A stretch of 64,000 nt of DNA. Origin: Cymbomonas tetramitiformis (lineage: Eukaryota; Chlorophyta; Pyramimonadophyceae; Pyramimonadales; Pyramimonadaceae). Below, in pieces: positions 13,080 through 25,700 of the stretch. Positions within the stretch are counted from its first letter, which is position 1, and each line of letters begins with the position of its first letter. The translations under genes were made by a program, and so were the position numbers. A model generated the notes under the pieces. It ran no database searches and was not told the DNA's origin. It saw nothing but the letters and a program-made list of their open reading frames with translations. The stretch is from assembly GCA_001247695.2 (NCBI GenBank), contig LGRX02034727.1:1-64000 (forward strand), in the 5' to 3' direction.

Positions 13080-14180
13080 AATCGAGCGTTCTTCGCATGT
13101 GACGAAATCATGAAGAACGTATATCGTGCTGACAGGCCATAAATCATTGTACGCGCTGGTATTGTAAACAGTGCGAAGGAATTATTTGCAAAAATCGCTG
13201 ATGTACGTCGCATACGAATGCGAGCGCGCTGCTGATGAAAAGCATGTATTGTCGTCACCATTCATCAGCGCATGATACGAGCGCTGACATGTATACGAAT
13301 CAAAATTTTGTCGATGACCACTATGTAATATATCATTCTGGACAATTTTCGAACGTGATTCATACAAGCGCGCGCATGCTGCGATTCACTTCTGTAAAAA
13401 TATGCGACCATCGCGCATGCATGTATGAAGCCGTACAAAAAGCAATTTAGTGCAATTATGAAAATCGTGATACTGCGCTGATGATTTTCCGCGCGAAAAC
13501 GATTTCGCCGCTGATTTATCGCATCTGCGAACATGCATACATTTGCGAACCATTTATGCGAATACGTTTCATTGCTGCGCCGATGTATGCCATGTGCACA
13601 CCTTATCGCGTATATGTGCGATCAGCTGTTTCTGCGTGTGCGCTGCGAAAAATCTCCTCGCGCAATCTCTGCGCTGTCGATATGCGAGAGTATATTATTC
13701 GAGCTGCAGATATTCAATATTACTGCGAGCGCTGTCGCTTATGCGCCCACCTGCAAACCTGCGAACAATATGAAATATGCTACGTCTATCGCTGCACCCA
13801 CTTGAGTTCTCGAGTATCGTGCCTTGACGAGTTTCTTTTAGAATACCATCTGATACGGCGAGATAAACAGGCGCCGTGAATATATTATCAGTATACAAAT
13901 AAACACTGCAAAGTTGGACAGCAATGCAAGTGTATGGATGAGCGGGTTTGTGAGTGCAGTCTCTGTAAGAAGATCTGCTGAAGCACAACGCTTCCTCACT
14001 TTTGTACCATACGTCTCCCATCATCTTAGATGGTACCGCCATTGGGTTGTGAACCCGAGACGTAGGTTGAACGACCCGCATGGTAATAACGACTAGTTCG
14101 TTCATGCTGCGCATGCGAGTTCCGCGCATGCTGAAAGCCAAGATGGTTCTTGTTTGTATTCAAGATGTATCTTTGCTTTG
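13080..14180. other. CGCG-rich stretch, no convincing gene
   Basis: Locally rich in TGCG and GCGC with several overlapping open frames on both strands, the longest 132 codons at 13481-13879. None shows a domain, and frames compete on both strands, which suggests low stop density rather than coding. Confidence 0.35.
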
Positions 14181-14239
14181 CCATCTTCGAGTTCGACATA
14201 CGAACTCTCGATGACAGGGATGCCTGATGATATGACATT

Positions 14240-14480
14240 ATCATCTGGCGACATGTACAGTCATCGTCGACCGTACTGACGATTGTCATATTAATATATG
14301 ACGCGACTCGACATGTACAGTCATGGTCGACCATACTGTCGACTGTCATAATAATATATGACGCGACCGACTGTCATAATAATATATGACGCGACCGACT
14401 GTCATAATATATGACATGACATGGTATGACATGTCTGACAGGTATGACACGTATGACATGTATGACACATATGTCATCGG
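14240..14480. repeat. Hairpin-forming tandem repeats (TGTCATA family)
   Basis: A unit of about 61 bp beginning GACATGTACAGTCAT occurs twice (about 14250 and 14311). It is followed by units of about 28 bp ending ATATATGACGCGACCG, and then a run of TATGACAC/ATGACATG words. Each unit holds TGTCATA...TATGACG inverted halves. Confidence 0.75.
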
Positions 14481-14692
14481 TCATGACCCTGACAGTAACT
14501 CCTCGAAAAATTAACCAAATCAAGTGATGGAGAAGTCAAATTGGGGTGAAATTTGACGAGGAAAACGGGGGTAATGTCAAAAACGTCGTACGGTAACCCG
14601 TATTCCCGCCAGAAGGGGTGCTGCTGGTCAGAAAGTCGAGTGGACGTTCGGGTTGATGGCCATAACGTAACTTCATGTAAAATTAGAAGGGA

Positions 14693-14985
14693 GTTTGGCC
14701 GAAGGAAATCGCGGAGAACCAATCTCGTTGACGGTAGGCAGCCCACGATGTGAAATAAGGAAATCGGGTTGAGGTTAATGCGCTCAAACCGGAAGGCAAG
14801 TAGCCGGCCATGGTGAAGGAACAAGAGGGAAAGAAGGAAGTTTGGCCGAAGGAAATCGTGGAAAACCAATCACAGACGGTAGGCAACACACGAAGTTGGA
14901 CAGGGAAGTTGGGATGAGGCAGTTGCACTCAAACCGATGTAAGTCCGAAGGAAGTAAGAGGGAAAGAGGGAATTTTGTAGAATTG
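14693..14985. repeat. 147-bp tandem duplication
   Basis: GTTTGGCCGAAGGAAATCG starts at 14693 and 14840 and the following about 140 bp align with small differences. No gene is supported here. Confidence 0.8.
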
Positions 14986-15370
14986 ACGTGAAGCCAAAGC
15001 GAGTTGATGCCTACCGAAACACCACTTAGCGTGAAGTGGGTCGATAACCTGACAGAAAGGGTGATATGAGGGTATATATATAATGGATATATATACGCGG
15101 TAAAGTCACATAATCACACAGTGCCGGGTGCTCGGAAACGGAATAGCATAAAACTAAGAAGGCAGACATACGGACTGACTAACTAGAGAAGGCTAACGTG
15201 ACGGAGACACGGTCACGGGTGACACATGCCACACACAGTGAGGGGTGAAGCAAGGAGAAGCAGGCCCCCATACAGTGGGGGGGAAATCGGCTTCCCCGTG
15301 ACTCTACCCATATCGATCGATATGACAGCGTACAATGACAGCTCGAGCTCCCATCCCGCTCCCGTCCCTG

Positions 15371-15440
15371 GTAATAATAATAATAATAAAACATTTACGC
15401 TAGCAAAGGGGACAAAGTCCTGAGAGTGCAATATCCCTGA
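15371..15440 (-). mobile_element. 70-bp LINE 3' end with 11-bp target duplication
   Basis: On the minus strand this is TGCACTCTCAGGACTTTGTC, then GCTAGCGTAAATGTTTTATT and a (TTA)n tail, essentially identical to the 3' end of the LINE at 31225-33764. It is flanked by perfect direct copies of TCCCGTCCCTG at 15360-15370 and 15441-15451, the expected target-site duplication. It is an extreme 5' truncation from target-primed reverse transcription. Confidence 0.9.
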
Positions 15441-15569
15441 TCCCGTCCCTGATCCAAGGTTCCAAGCCCACCCATCCCATGACGATCATCATCATGAGCT
15501 CCCCAAACCCCAATCACGAATCAGCATCAATCAGCCTATGACTGTATCGTATGACATATCGATATGACA

Positions 15570-15785
15570 AGCCATGCCATGCCATGCCATGCCATATGCC
15601 ATGCCATGCCATATGCCATGCCATGCCATATGCCATGCCATATGCCATGCCATATGCCATGCCATATGCCATGCCATATGCCATGCCATGCCATATGCCA
15701 TGCCATGCCATATGCCATGCCATGCCCTTTGCCGTGCCATGCCATGCCATGCCATGCCACATGCCATGCCATGCCATCGCATGCC
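15570..15785. repeat. (ATGCC)n / ATATGCC microsatellite
   Basis: Pure CCATG and CCATATG words fill about 215 bp. Open frames on both strands through it (Cys-His-Met-Pro or Trp-His-Gly-Met-Ala repeats) are artefacts of the repeat. Confidence 0.95.
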
Positions 15786-15789
15786 ACTG

Positions 15790-16440
15790 TTCAACTGAGA
15801 ACTGTGACCCACTTGACTTCAAAAGTATTCTACAGTATCGAAATCGATCCGTTCGGAATTTGGATTTAGGATTCGCGATTGCTCTTCAGACTTCACCGTG
15901 TTCACGTCTTGAAACTTCAAACTTCTGCACCTCTGAGACACCAGACCACGACACGTGAACGTCGTGATTTCGATGAGAACCGCATCGTTCAGTTTATCAA
16001 CTTCGAACTCGAACTGCAACTGGAAGAGAAAAAGAGTTCATCAGTGGAGTGTTTAATTGATCAGTCGAGCGACACGTTTGACACTACAGCTTGGTTAAAT
16101 TACACACTACAGCTTGAGCTTCAAGTCACCAGCTACAGTACACGCAATTGAAACTTTTAGAAGAGTTCTATGATGGATGCACTTATCACGGTATAATATC
16201 TCGCTCGGCATTTCACATATTTTGTTTCGGTTATGAATGACTTGAACGTCTGTCAACTGCTTAATGATATCCCGACGTCGTCCAACGAAGGTGTGTCTCT
16301 CTGTGTTCAAATCTCCACAGTTCACAGCGTGGTTCACGCGACTCTCTCCTGTTGAGGGGAAAACACCCTAACAAAGCCATACGTTTGTCTGGCAAAGGTA
16401 ATAAACACGAACAGAGCGAATCAACAGCTGGGGCTTTTCC
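15790..16440. other. Gap between microsatellite and coiled-coil gene
   Basis: A 90-codon open frame at 15879-16151 has no recognisable domain. I see no other feature. The 5' part of the downstream gene may lie here unrecognised. Confidence 0.3.
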
Positions 16441-16443
16441 AAG

Positions 16444-16546
16444 TATTAAGGCACTCCGCAGCAAATTCCTGCACAACGAGATTCGGCTGATGGGGTACGC
16501 ACGCAAACTCGACGAAGCCAACGTATACACGCGCCCGCTCCTATGC
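16444..16546 (+). CDS. Possible upstream coiled-coil exon
   Basis: Reads IKALRSKFLHNEIRLMGYAR and on to KLDEANVYTR between TTTTCCAAG and CTATGC|GTAGGA. The peptide resembles the exon at 21606-21677 (SLESKLHSQELRLAGYMHAI): SK, an acidic residue before RL, then GY are shared. It may be a duplicated module of the same gene. Its phase does not join cleanly to the exon at 16785, so another exon or a different donor is needed. Confidence 0.35.
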
Positions 16547-16784
16547 GTAGGAAATATAGTCTGATTTATCAGGCAGTACATCTTGCAACGTGTGACCGTT
16601 CTCCGCAGCGCCTCACGCGTCGCGCGTTGTTTAAGACCGTGTTTTTCTCCCCTGGTTAGACCTTTTGACTGCAGTTTACAGCTCTTGTGGTGGCTAAATT
16701 AGTTGCCTTCTAGATGAGTAGGGGCGTCTTGCCCTGCCGAGGTGTCGCGTAATCTAAGCTGCCATGCCCTCTTGTGGTGTCCAG

Positions 16785-19700
16785 GAAGTCCGACAGCGGT
16801 GAAACAAACGCGCACGCGACTTCAAAAGGCGCTTCGCGCTCTGCGAAGTCCGGGAACTCCGTCATGAAGGACATCATGCGCGATCTGGACCTCGACGCGT
16901 TAGGTGAGGTCCACGCAGAGCTTCAGGCGGCCAGAGGGAAACGTTTCCTAGGTATTGAATGAGGTTATTGTGCTTCGGTGACTTCGGCAGGCTCCGTGAG
17001 TGCTGGATTTGGCGTCCCCGATGCCCCGTTCACGCATATTTACTCGATTCCAGAAAAGGCTTTCCCTTCCGAATCCGCACCCTTTTTCAATGAGAACCTT
17101 CAATCAGATGGAGGGCGCATCACTGACCCCTTCCTGGAAGCAATTGCGGCGGATGACATATTTGGCGAGCACTCCTGGTTCTACGAAAACAGCGCCTTCT
17201 GTCAGCCGTGTGCGCAGGGTATGTATGCTTTTCGTTGATTCCAAAATGGCTCTCTCGGTCCAGGGCGCGTCAGACCCTCCCCCTCCGTGGGTGTGAGCGA
17301 GCCGTTTTCCCGCCTATGCCCGCGAAGTCTGCAGTGGCGACGTGCTGGATAGGGTTCTGCGACGCAGCAACCGACTCGGTCTCCACGCTCCAAGGCGCCG
17401 GTTTGAGATACGCACACTGCTCCGCTGGGAAAATTCTGGCAGGACCAGGTGGCTCTTACTTCGCCGAAGGCTTGGGCGTCCCCGCGCAAGCATGGTCGAG
17501 CATGCCGAGCACGGTGCATCAAGTTCCTGTCTCGACGAACTCGGCGGGGTTGCAGGTGTAAGCCCGCTCATGACCTCCGCGCCTTCTGGCGCCATCAAAC
17601 GGGCAGCTGATCTGACTTCGTTCCTGATAGTTATAGTTTTGAAGCTGATTACTCATCAGTCTAAATGCGCTTTCAGAAAGTCGCAAACAGAGACAGCGAA
17701 AATTCCTCTGCGCTCTGTTTGAGACCTTCTGAAAGCTCCCGAAGTTCCCGGCTGAAGTTATATCCACTTTTGGAACATACCCTTCGACAATATCAGTGCT
17801 CCCGGCCACCCATCCCAGGAGGCCCTCACGCCAGCGAGCGGTTCTGCCGGGGCTCGCCATGGCACACTCGAGCCACTTCTCCTTTTCGGTTGTTGCTCCC
17901 TTCTTCGTATGTTTTCCTCGCAGCCCGTCGCTAGAACTATGACACGAGGCTATCCATGCATTTGCTTTGCTCGCGCACAGGCCGCCCTGCGGGGTATTCA
18001 TGTTTCCTGGAAGCCGGTGCCTGCGGGGGCTTTAACTGTTACATCCGACCCTTAGACTCACCTGCGCAGACGGCTTTAACTGTTACACCCGACCCTTAGA
18101 CTCCCCTGTGCAGATGGCTTTATCTGCTACATCTGACCCTTGGGCTCCCCTGGCACGACATAGACTCTGCCGGTTTTGTGGTGGGCACGTGGCACCTGCC
18201 GAGGGCCTCTGCGGGGAAAGGGTTGTGACGCCTTAAGGAGGAGTTCTGGTACTGGACCCTTGCACATTCTGACTCGTCTGGTCCGGGCTGGTTCTGTGCC
18301 CCAGGCATTCGGGCTCCCAAGTGGAGCGCTGCCGCCATCAGCGCCCGCCTTCTCGGCAGTAACGTCCGGGCCCGGTAGGTTTTGGAACATCTGTCATCAC
18401 TGCTCATGACGATTTCCCGCACGGGAGCGCTTTATGTGACTCGTTGGTTGATTTATGCCGGGCTGCATTTGGCAGAATTCAGCTTGCCCGTGCAGCAGAG
18501 CTCCGAGAGCTCTCGTGGACCTCACCCACCTCGGCCAGCGGCCGTCGCCCCAGCCACCTCGATGCACCCCTGTGGAGATCGGGGCATCCCGGCTCCGGCC
18601 GCAAGCAGCAGTGGAGTCGAAGTCGAGAGCAGTGAGCTCGCAAGCGAAAGCGCGAGCGACGGCCGCCAACAGCAGGGTGCCCAGCCAGGTACGGAGATGG
18701 GCAGAGCTCGATCCACACGTGCATCGCCAGGACATCCCCTGGCTGCTGCAGACGGCAAGTGACACTCGGTGGCCCCACAGCTGGGGCCTGTGATGGGGCC
18801 GCTTCTCACCAATCGGCCTGCACCAGCGCTACACCTTCAGTAGAAGCCTGTGACCGTGGCATTTCGTGCCATAGTGGGTCGGGCCGCTCATTTCGCAGAA
18901 GGGACCTTGCTTGTGCCCTCTGAGCCGAGGCGGACGCCATTTTGGCCACGACTGACTGTTTGAGCGTTACGAGTCATTCCACGGGGCCTCAGAGCTGAGG
19001 CCCCATCTCACCCCGCGCCGCACTGTGGCTTTCCTGCAGACGCAGCGGGGAGCGGTCTCGGGGGCGACCGGGAGAAGGCGGTCGGCGACCGGGAGAAAGC
19101 TGTTAGCAACCGGGAGAAGGCGGTCGGCGACCGGGAGAAGGCCGCAGACGCACCGATGGTGAGGCAGCTCGCAGAGAGCAAGGGCAAGCGAAGGCGGCAG
19201 CGACGCCCTGCCAGGCCCGGGTGCGGTGGCGCTGGGGAAGGTCTGGGGGGGCCCTGCGTGGGATGCGTGCAGCAGCGAACAGAGAGGCAGGTGAGAGCTC
19301 CTTTCCGCTGGCTGAAAAGGCCCCAGGGGGTAGCGCCGCCATCCTCGCCGTGTGCCATGGCAGGCGCGGCATGCCGAGGTGGGCTCGCAGCAGGAGCCGA
19401 TTCTCTCCATACGCTGGTCGGCCTTCAACGGCGTACACCACTGAGAATGCTTTGTGCGCCGGAGCCGCCCCTGTTGCCTACAGCACTGTGAAGTTTGTGC
19501 AGCGAGAGGCGCACGCGGTGGCATAGTAGTGGAGTAGTGTAGTGGTGGAGGTGCTGTTGTAGAGGTAGGGGTTGCTCTAGTGGATGGTAGGGGTGCTCCA
19601 ATGGGAGGTTAGGGGTTCTCTAGTGGGGAGGCGAAGGTGCTCTGAGGGAGTTTTAGGGGAGCCATTTTGAAGGGGCAGGGGCACTCCTGAATAGGAAGGG

Positions 19701-22700
19701 GCAGGCTGTAATGGAGGGGCTCATGGCGGCTCGAGCCCCTCTGAAAGTGCTACCACCTCTGTTTCCCTTACCACATCAACCCTCACCCTCGAGCCTCCAC
19801 AACCCACAAGCGCGCCTAACTCTGCGCCGTCCCCGGAGCGCCGCCTCTGACCGCCTCCCCGCAAGCGCGCCTAACTCTGTTATAGGGCTCTATCTTGGGA
19901 GCTCGAGACGCCATGAGCACTTTCGTGTTTCTTGAAGCACTTTGGAAGCGCGGTCTGTGACTCGAGGAGCGCCGTCAGATGAGCACGCGCGACTCGAGGG
20001 GCGCCGTCAGATGAGCACGTGCGACTCGAGGAGCGCCGTCAGATGAGCACGTGCGACTCGAGGGGCGCCGTCAGATGAGCACGTGCGACTCGAGGAGCGC
20101 CGTCAGATGAGCACGTGCGACTCGAGGAGCGCCGTCAGATGAGCACGTGCGACTCGAGGAGCGCCGTCAGATATTGAAACCGCGTGCGACTCGAGGCGCC
20201 GTCAGATGAGCTTTTTGTCTGCGACTCACGAGGCGCCGTCCAGATGAGCAGCGCGACTCGAGCGCCCGTCCAGATGAGCAGCGACTCGGGGAAGCGCCGT
20301 CAGGTGAACGCGTCTTGCGACTCGAGGCGCGCCGTCAGATGAGCACGTGCGCGACTCGAGGAGCGCCGTCAGATGAGCCGCGTGCGACTCGAGGAGCGCC
20401 GTCAGATGAGCAGCGACTCGAGGCGCCGTCCAGATGAGCCGCAGCGACTCGAGGAGCGCGAATCAGATGGCTGCAGCGACTCGGGCGCCGTCCAGAATGA
20501 GCACTGGCGGCGACTCCTGAGGCGCCGTCAGATGACCGCAGCGCGACTCCGAGGCGCCCGTCAGATGAGCACGTGCGACTCGAGGAGCGCCGTCAGATGA
20601 GCACGCGCGACTCGAGGAGCGCCGTCAGATGAGCACGCGCGACTCGAGGAGCGCCGTCAGATGAGCACGCGCGACTCGAGGAGCGCCGTCAGATGAGCAC
20701 GCGCGACTCGAGGAGCGCCGTCAGATGAGCACGTGCGACTCGAGGAGCGCCGTCAGATGAGCACGTGCGACTCGAGGAGCGCCGTCAGATGAGCACGCGA
20801 CTCGGGAAGCGCCGTCCAGATGAGCACGTGCGGCGACTCGAGGCGCCATCAGATGAGCACGTGCGACTCGAGGAAGCGCCCGTCAGATGGCTTGGCGACT
20901 CGAGGCGCCGTCAGATGAGCACGTGCGACTGAGGCGCCGTCAGATGAAACGCGTGCGACTCGAGGGCGCCGTCAGATGAGCACGTGCGACTCGAGGCGCC
21001 CCGTCAGATGAGCACGTGTGACTTCGAGGCGCCGTCAGATGAGCAATGCGACTCGAGGGCGCCGTCAGATGAGCTTGCGACGACTCGGCGCCGTCAGATG
21101 ACACGTCGCGACTCGAGGCGCCGTCAGATGAAGCAGCGACTCGAGGCGCCCGTCCAGATGAGCCGCAGACTTCGAGGCGCCGACTCGAGCGCCGTCAGAT
21201 GAGCACGCGCGACTCGAGGGGCGCCGTCAGATGAGCACGTGCGACTCGAGGAGCGCCGTCAGATGAGCACGTGTGACTCGAGGAGCGCCGTCAGATGAGC
21301 ACGCGTGACTCGAGGAGCGCCGTCAGATGAGCACGTGCGACTCGAGGGGCGCCGTCAGATGAGTGCCTTCAGATGAGCCCGTGCAACAGTGCATCTGTGT
21401 CGCCCTTTTGCTACAGGAGCAGTATGCACGGCGCGTCTTCGAAGGCGATCCTCACGCGCGCGATCTGATTTGCCTCTGACTGCCACCTGCGGGGAGGAGC
21501 GGCACCAAGTGTGACCTCTCTTCCCATGCCTTGTAGCCTCCGCCCGCCCCAGGCGGTGTGGCAATTCGGCAGAAGCAGGGGGGACTGCGGGTGCCTTGGG
21601 CGCAGTCCTTGGAGAGCAAATTGCACTCGCAGGAGCTGCGCCTTGCCGGGTACATGCACGCCATCAAAGCGCAGCAGGTGCGCCTTCCGCAGTCTCCCCT
21701 CCGTCCGCTGCGATGGTGGCCGTCATTGCGAGGACTTGATGGCATCGAGTATCTCAGTGGGGGAGCGCTCCATGCGCACGGCACCGGGGACGGCCTAGAA
21801 GCCGGCCTGCTTGTTCTGCGGAGGACTGGGCCTGAGAGCCCAAGAGCTGCCCGGGGCTGAGGCAGGCGCAGGACTACCAGCGCGTGGAGGCTCTCAACCA
21901 GCTGGCTGCTCAGCTCAAGACGCGGGACAGTATGCTGAAGCGCCTGCGCGACGCCCACCACAAGAAGCCGAAGGCCTCCAAGGGGGCGGGCGCAGCGCGG
22001 CCTGGGGCTTCCGCCGCGCATGTGGTGCCATGCGCCGTGTCGCAGAACGCCTCGAGCAAGACGAGCGCCTCCTCCACGTGAGCCCCCGCGCACTTCTCTC
22101 CCCGGATGCAGAGCGCGCGGGGATGCAGACCTGCGCTGGTGGGTCAAAGGCTGACCTGCCATAATTAGTCAGGTCAGCTCGAATCGTATTTTGTAGCACG
22201 GAACCAAAACGGCATCTGAATCAGAGTGCTTCGGCAAGGACTGCGACAGGGAGGAGAGGGCACGGAGGAAACTGGGCGGTATTGCTCGAAAGCAGTATCT
22301 CCACAAAGTGATAGAATCCCCCAAAGCTGCCCATCGCTGATTCGCCAATGTGCTACCGCACTCTTGCGCCAGATGTAGCCTCCACATGGGCATCGTGTTT
22401 GTAACGCGGCCTATTCGCCGTGATGTAGTGGCTCGAAAGTTCGAGAGATACCTGCGTCGTTCAGGTTTACTCTGTTGACGGAAGGTTAAGGTTCGCTCTG
22501 TTGGCGGAAGGTGAAGTTTTGCTCTGTTGGCGGAAGGTTAAGGTTCGCTCTGTTGGCGGAAGGTGAAGGTTCGCTCTGTTGGCGGAAGTTAAGCTCGCCT
22601 TGCTTACGGCGCATCAAGAAAAGAGTGGTGGTGTTTTATCTCGACCTCCACGCAACTCCCCCCTTGAAAGGGTCTCCGCATTGAGTGCTCACTGGTCTTG

Positions 22701-25700
22701 TTATGCGGGGTGGAGGCGGGGAAGCAGTTCGGGCGCAGACGACACTGGCGAGGAGGGCTCGGGAGGGGTGGGCAAATCAGCAAAGAATGAGCTGGCAAAT
22801 CTTCGGTGCCAGCTGGCGGAGATGACGGGGCAGCACGCTGCGGTGGTGGGGCAGCTGAGGGAAATCCGAAAGCGGGAGGGCCGGTTGCAGGTGCGCGCGC
22901 CGCTCCCTCTGCCCACTGCGCCACGTCCCCGCTCGCACGACCTCGCAGCTTGGAGAAGGTGGGAGAGATGTCAAGCTGGAGAAGCGAGCAAGCACGCGGG
23001 GGACGAGAGGCCGAGATCGTGACAGGGCAAAGAAGCAGAAGTTGCATGCTGCCCCCTGGCCTAGTGGCACTGTGGGCTGCACCTCTTGCGCATGTGGTGT
23101 GTGCACAGGCGGATGAGGCAGGTGGAGCCTACTGGGGGGGGAGGAGCAGGTGGAGGTAGGAAGCAGGCAGGGAGGTCAGAGGCTTTCAGACAAGTTGGAT
23201 GGGTCTGTGCACGAAGGCGAGGGCCAGGGTTGCGGAGGGAGGAACTCGAGCGCCCCGATGGAGAATCTAGAGTGATCTGAGGGTGTCGCAGGATGATGAG
23301 GGGATGTGACCCGGGAGCTGGTTTTCGGGCAAAGACTGGAAAGCGGAGAGCTGGGAGAGTAGAGAGAGAGTGATGCAAAGGAGTGGCCGGGATGCGCGGG
23401 GGTCAACGGGAAAGCAAGGCTGGAGATCCAAGGACGCATGGTCAGAGGACGTGACGGATTCTGTGTCATGAGCAGCAGGAAGCAGACGGTCAGGAACCGG
23501 GAGTTTGGCGATCCAGAATCGGGGAAAGGGGCAGGAGCTTCGAATTTAAATTGCCTTACTGTTACTTTCAAGCATATTGCTAGGACTTTGAAAAACGAGG
23601 GAAAGGGCGAGTCAGAGGTGCCCATGCCCTTCCGGGGTGCAGGTATCGAGGAAGGAATGAAAGGACTGGGGGGGCAGGGGCGAGAGTTAGAGGGAGTGTG
23701 CTGCCAGTGCTCAGGCAATGATGGATCGGGGCGCGGACGAGGGGCGAGGGGGGAGAACGAGACTTATGGGAAATGCGAGTGACAGGGAGCGAAGGGCGGT
23801 CGGGAGGGGGGGACCCACAGGAGCTGAATGCGTCGCTGACGCAGCGCGTGCAGAGTGCGTCGCGGGAGAGGGACGCTGCGATCAAGGGTGGGGAGGAGGC
23901 GCAACGCAGCGCCAAGGAGGCCACCGTGGCGCTGGAAGCTGTGCGAAGGTGCGTCCTCCTCATCCCTGTGCGGGAGAGAGCAGCGCGGAGGCAGTGGTGG
24001 CAGGCAGCAGGCAGAGGACAGAGGCGGGAGGGGGTGCTAGAGGCAGGGGCGTTGCAGCCAAATCGAGTTTTCCGGGATCTTGCGCATGTGTGGAATTCGC
24101 TCGGATTCACTTGAACAGGAGGCCTGGACTGCCGGACATCACCATCAAGAAAGGGGGGTGGTTAGTTGACGAATGGAGGTGAGGGCAGAGCGTTGCATGC
24201 TGAACATGTAGGAGCTTTAATGTAATGTGAAGTAAGGGGGGCTTCAGGGAGACCAAAGTGGCAATCGCCAAAACACACCAGCTGGCAGCCGAGGAGGAGG
24301 AGGCGAGAGTTCTCGGGGGGAAGCAGTCCGCGAAGATCAGCAAGCAGAAAAAAGAGCTTCTCGGTGCATCAAGCCCCCCCCTCTTCCCCCCGGTGCCCTC
24401 CCTGGATGAGGGGCGACCTGTGCAGACGCCCGGATACAGGGGGGAGGGTCCCGATGGAAGAGTAGGCATCGCTCTAAGACTTGGATCAAGGAGGGGGGTT
24501 TCTCAAAGAGGGGCCCTGGTTGACGAGTGTGGGCAGGGAGGGGGTGAATTGAGGGTGTCGTGGGTCTCGTCCAATCACAACGTAGTTCTCGAGGACTGGC
24601 GCCTGCCTCCGCGGCTAAAGCATTCGCCCTCCTCCCCCCCCCCACCTTCTGCCCCTCGTGGACGTGTGCTGCTTCTCCAGAGATGCGGCGCAGCATGCGG
24701 CGCGACAGCGAGGAGCGGCAGCAGTTGAAAGCGGAGCTGATTTCGTCCCGTAAGATCGGAGGCCATGCGGAGGTGTGCACTGCAATCCGCCACTTTGGGG
24801 GGTCTGTCGGATGTAGGCTGGTAATCAGGCTTTGAACAGCTCTCTAGAGCCCACGCCCGAAGAGGGATGTAATTGAACGGCTCAGATGCAAGCAGATGCC
24901 CGAAGAGAGATGCGTTTGAACGGCTCAGATGTGAGCATGTGGGGACGGGGTGCGATTCCAGGCGGAGCGGCAGAGGCTGGCTGCCCAACTGACCCAACTC
25001 AAGCAGGCCATGGTGGAGCTCTCACATCGGCAGTTCACGCTCGTGCAGCGTAATGCTGAGCTGTGCGTTCTCTGCCCGCCGCACCCGGGTTTCTACTTCC
25101 GAACTCTGCATCACAGCGTCTCGACTTCCCTCCCTCGTGCTGCAGTCCAGGTATCACTCCACGGTCAGTCCAGGTGTCACTCCACGGTTAGTCCAGGTGT
25201 CACTCCACGGTCAGTCCAGGTGTCACTCCATGGTTAGTCCAGGTGTCACTCCACGGTCAGTCCAGGTGTCACTCCATGGTTAGTACAGGTGTCACTCCAC
25301 GGTTAGTCCAGGTGTCACTCCACGGTCAGTCCAGGTGTCACTCCACGGTTAGTCCAGGTGTCCTCCATGGTTAGTCCAGGTGTCACTCCATGGTTAGTCC
25401 AGGTGTCACTCCATGGTTAGTCCAGGTGTCACTGCACGGTTATTCCAGGTGTCACTCCATGGTTAGTCCAGGTGTCACTCCACGGTGACCCCGGTTCCGT
25501 GCACTCTTCTCCAAGGTGGAGATGCAAGCGAGATTTCTTTCTCGCCCCGAAACCCCCCCTCAGCTTGGGCTCTACCCATGAGAGCATTTTGTGTAGGTGT
25601 TTATGTGCGTTGTTTGCCGAGGCCCCCGCGACTGTGCACGCAGGGAGCAGCGCAACCGCCAGCTCGAGGAGGGGTCTGGGCCACCCATGTCGCCAGATGG

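Noticed and set aside
15510..15960. Cys-His-Met-Pro and Trp-His-Gly-Met-Ala repeat proteins
   Set aside because: All six frames are open through the (ATGCC)n microsatellite; no independent coding evidence.
19957..21380. CRISPR-like regular array
   Set aside because: Units are contiguous 32-bp repeats without unique spacers, in a eukaryotic intron; it is a minisatellite.
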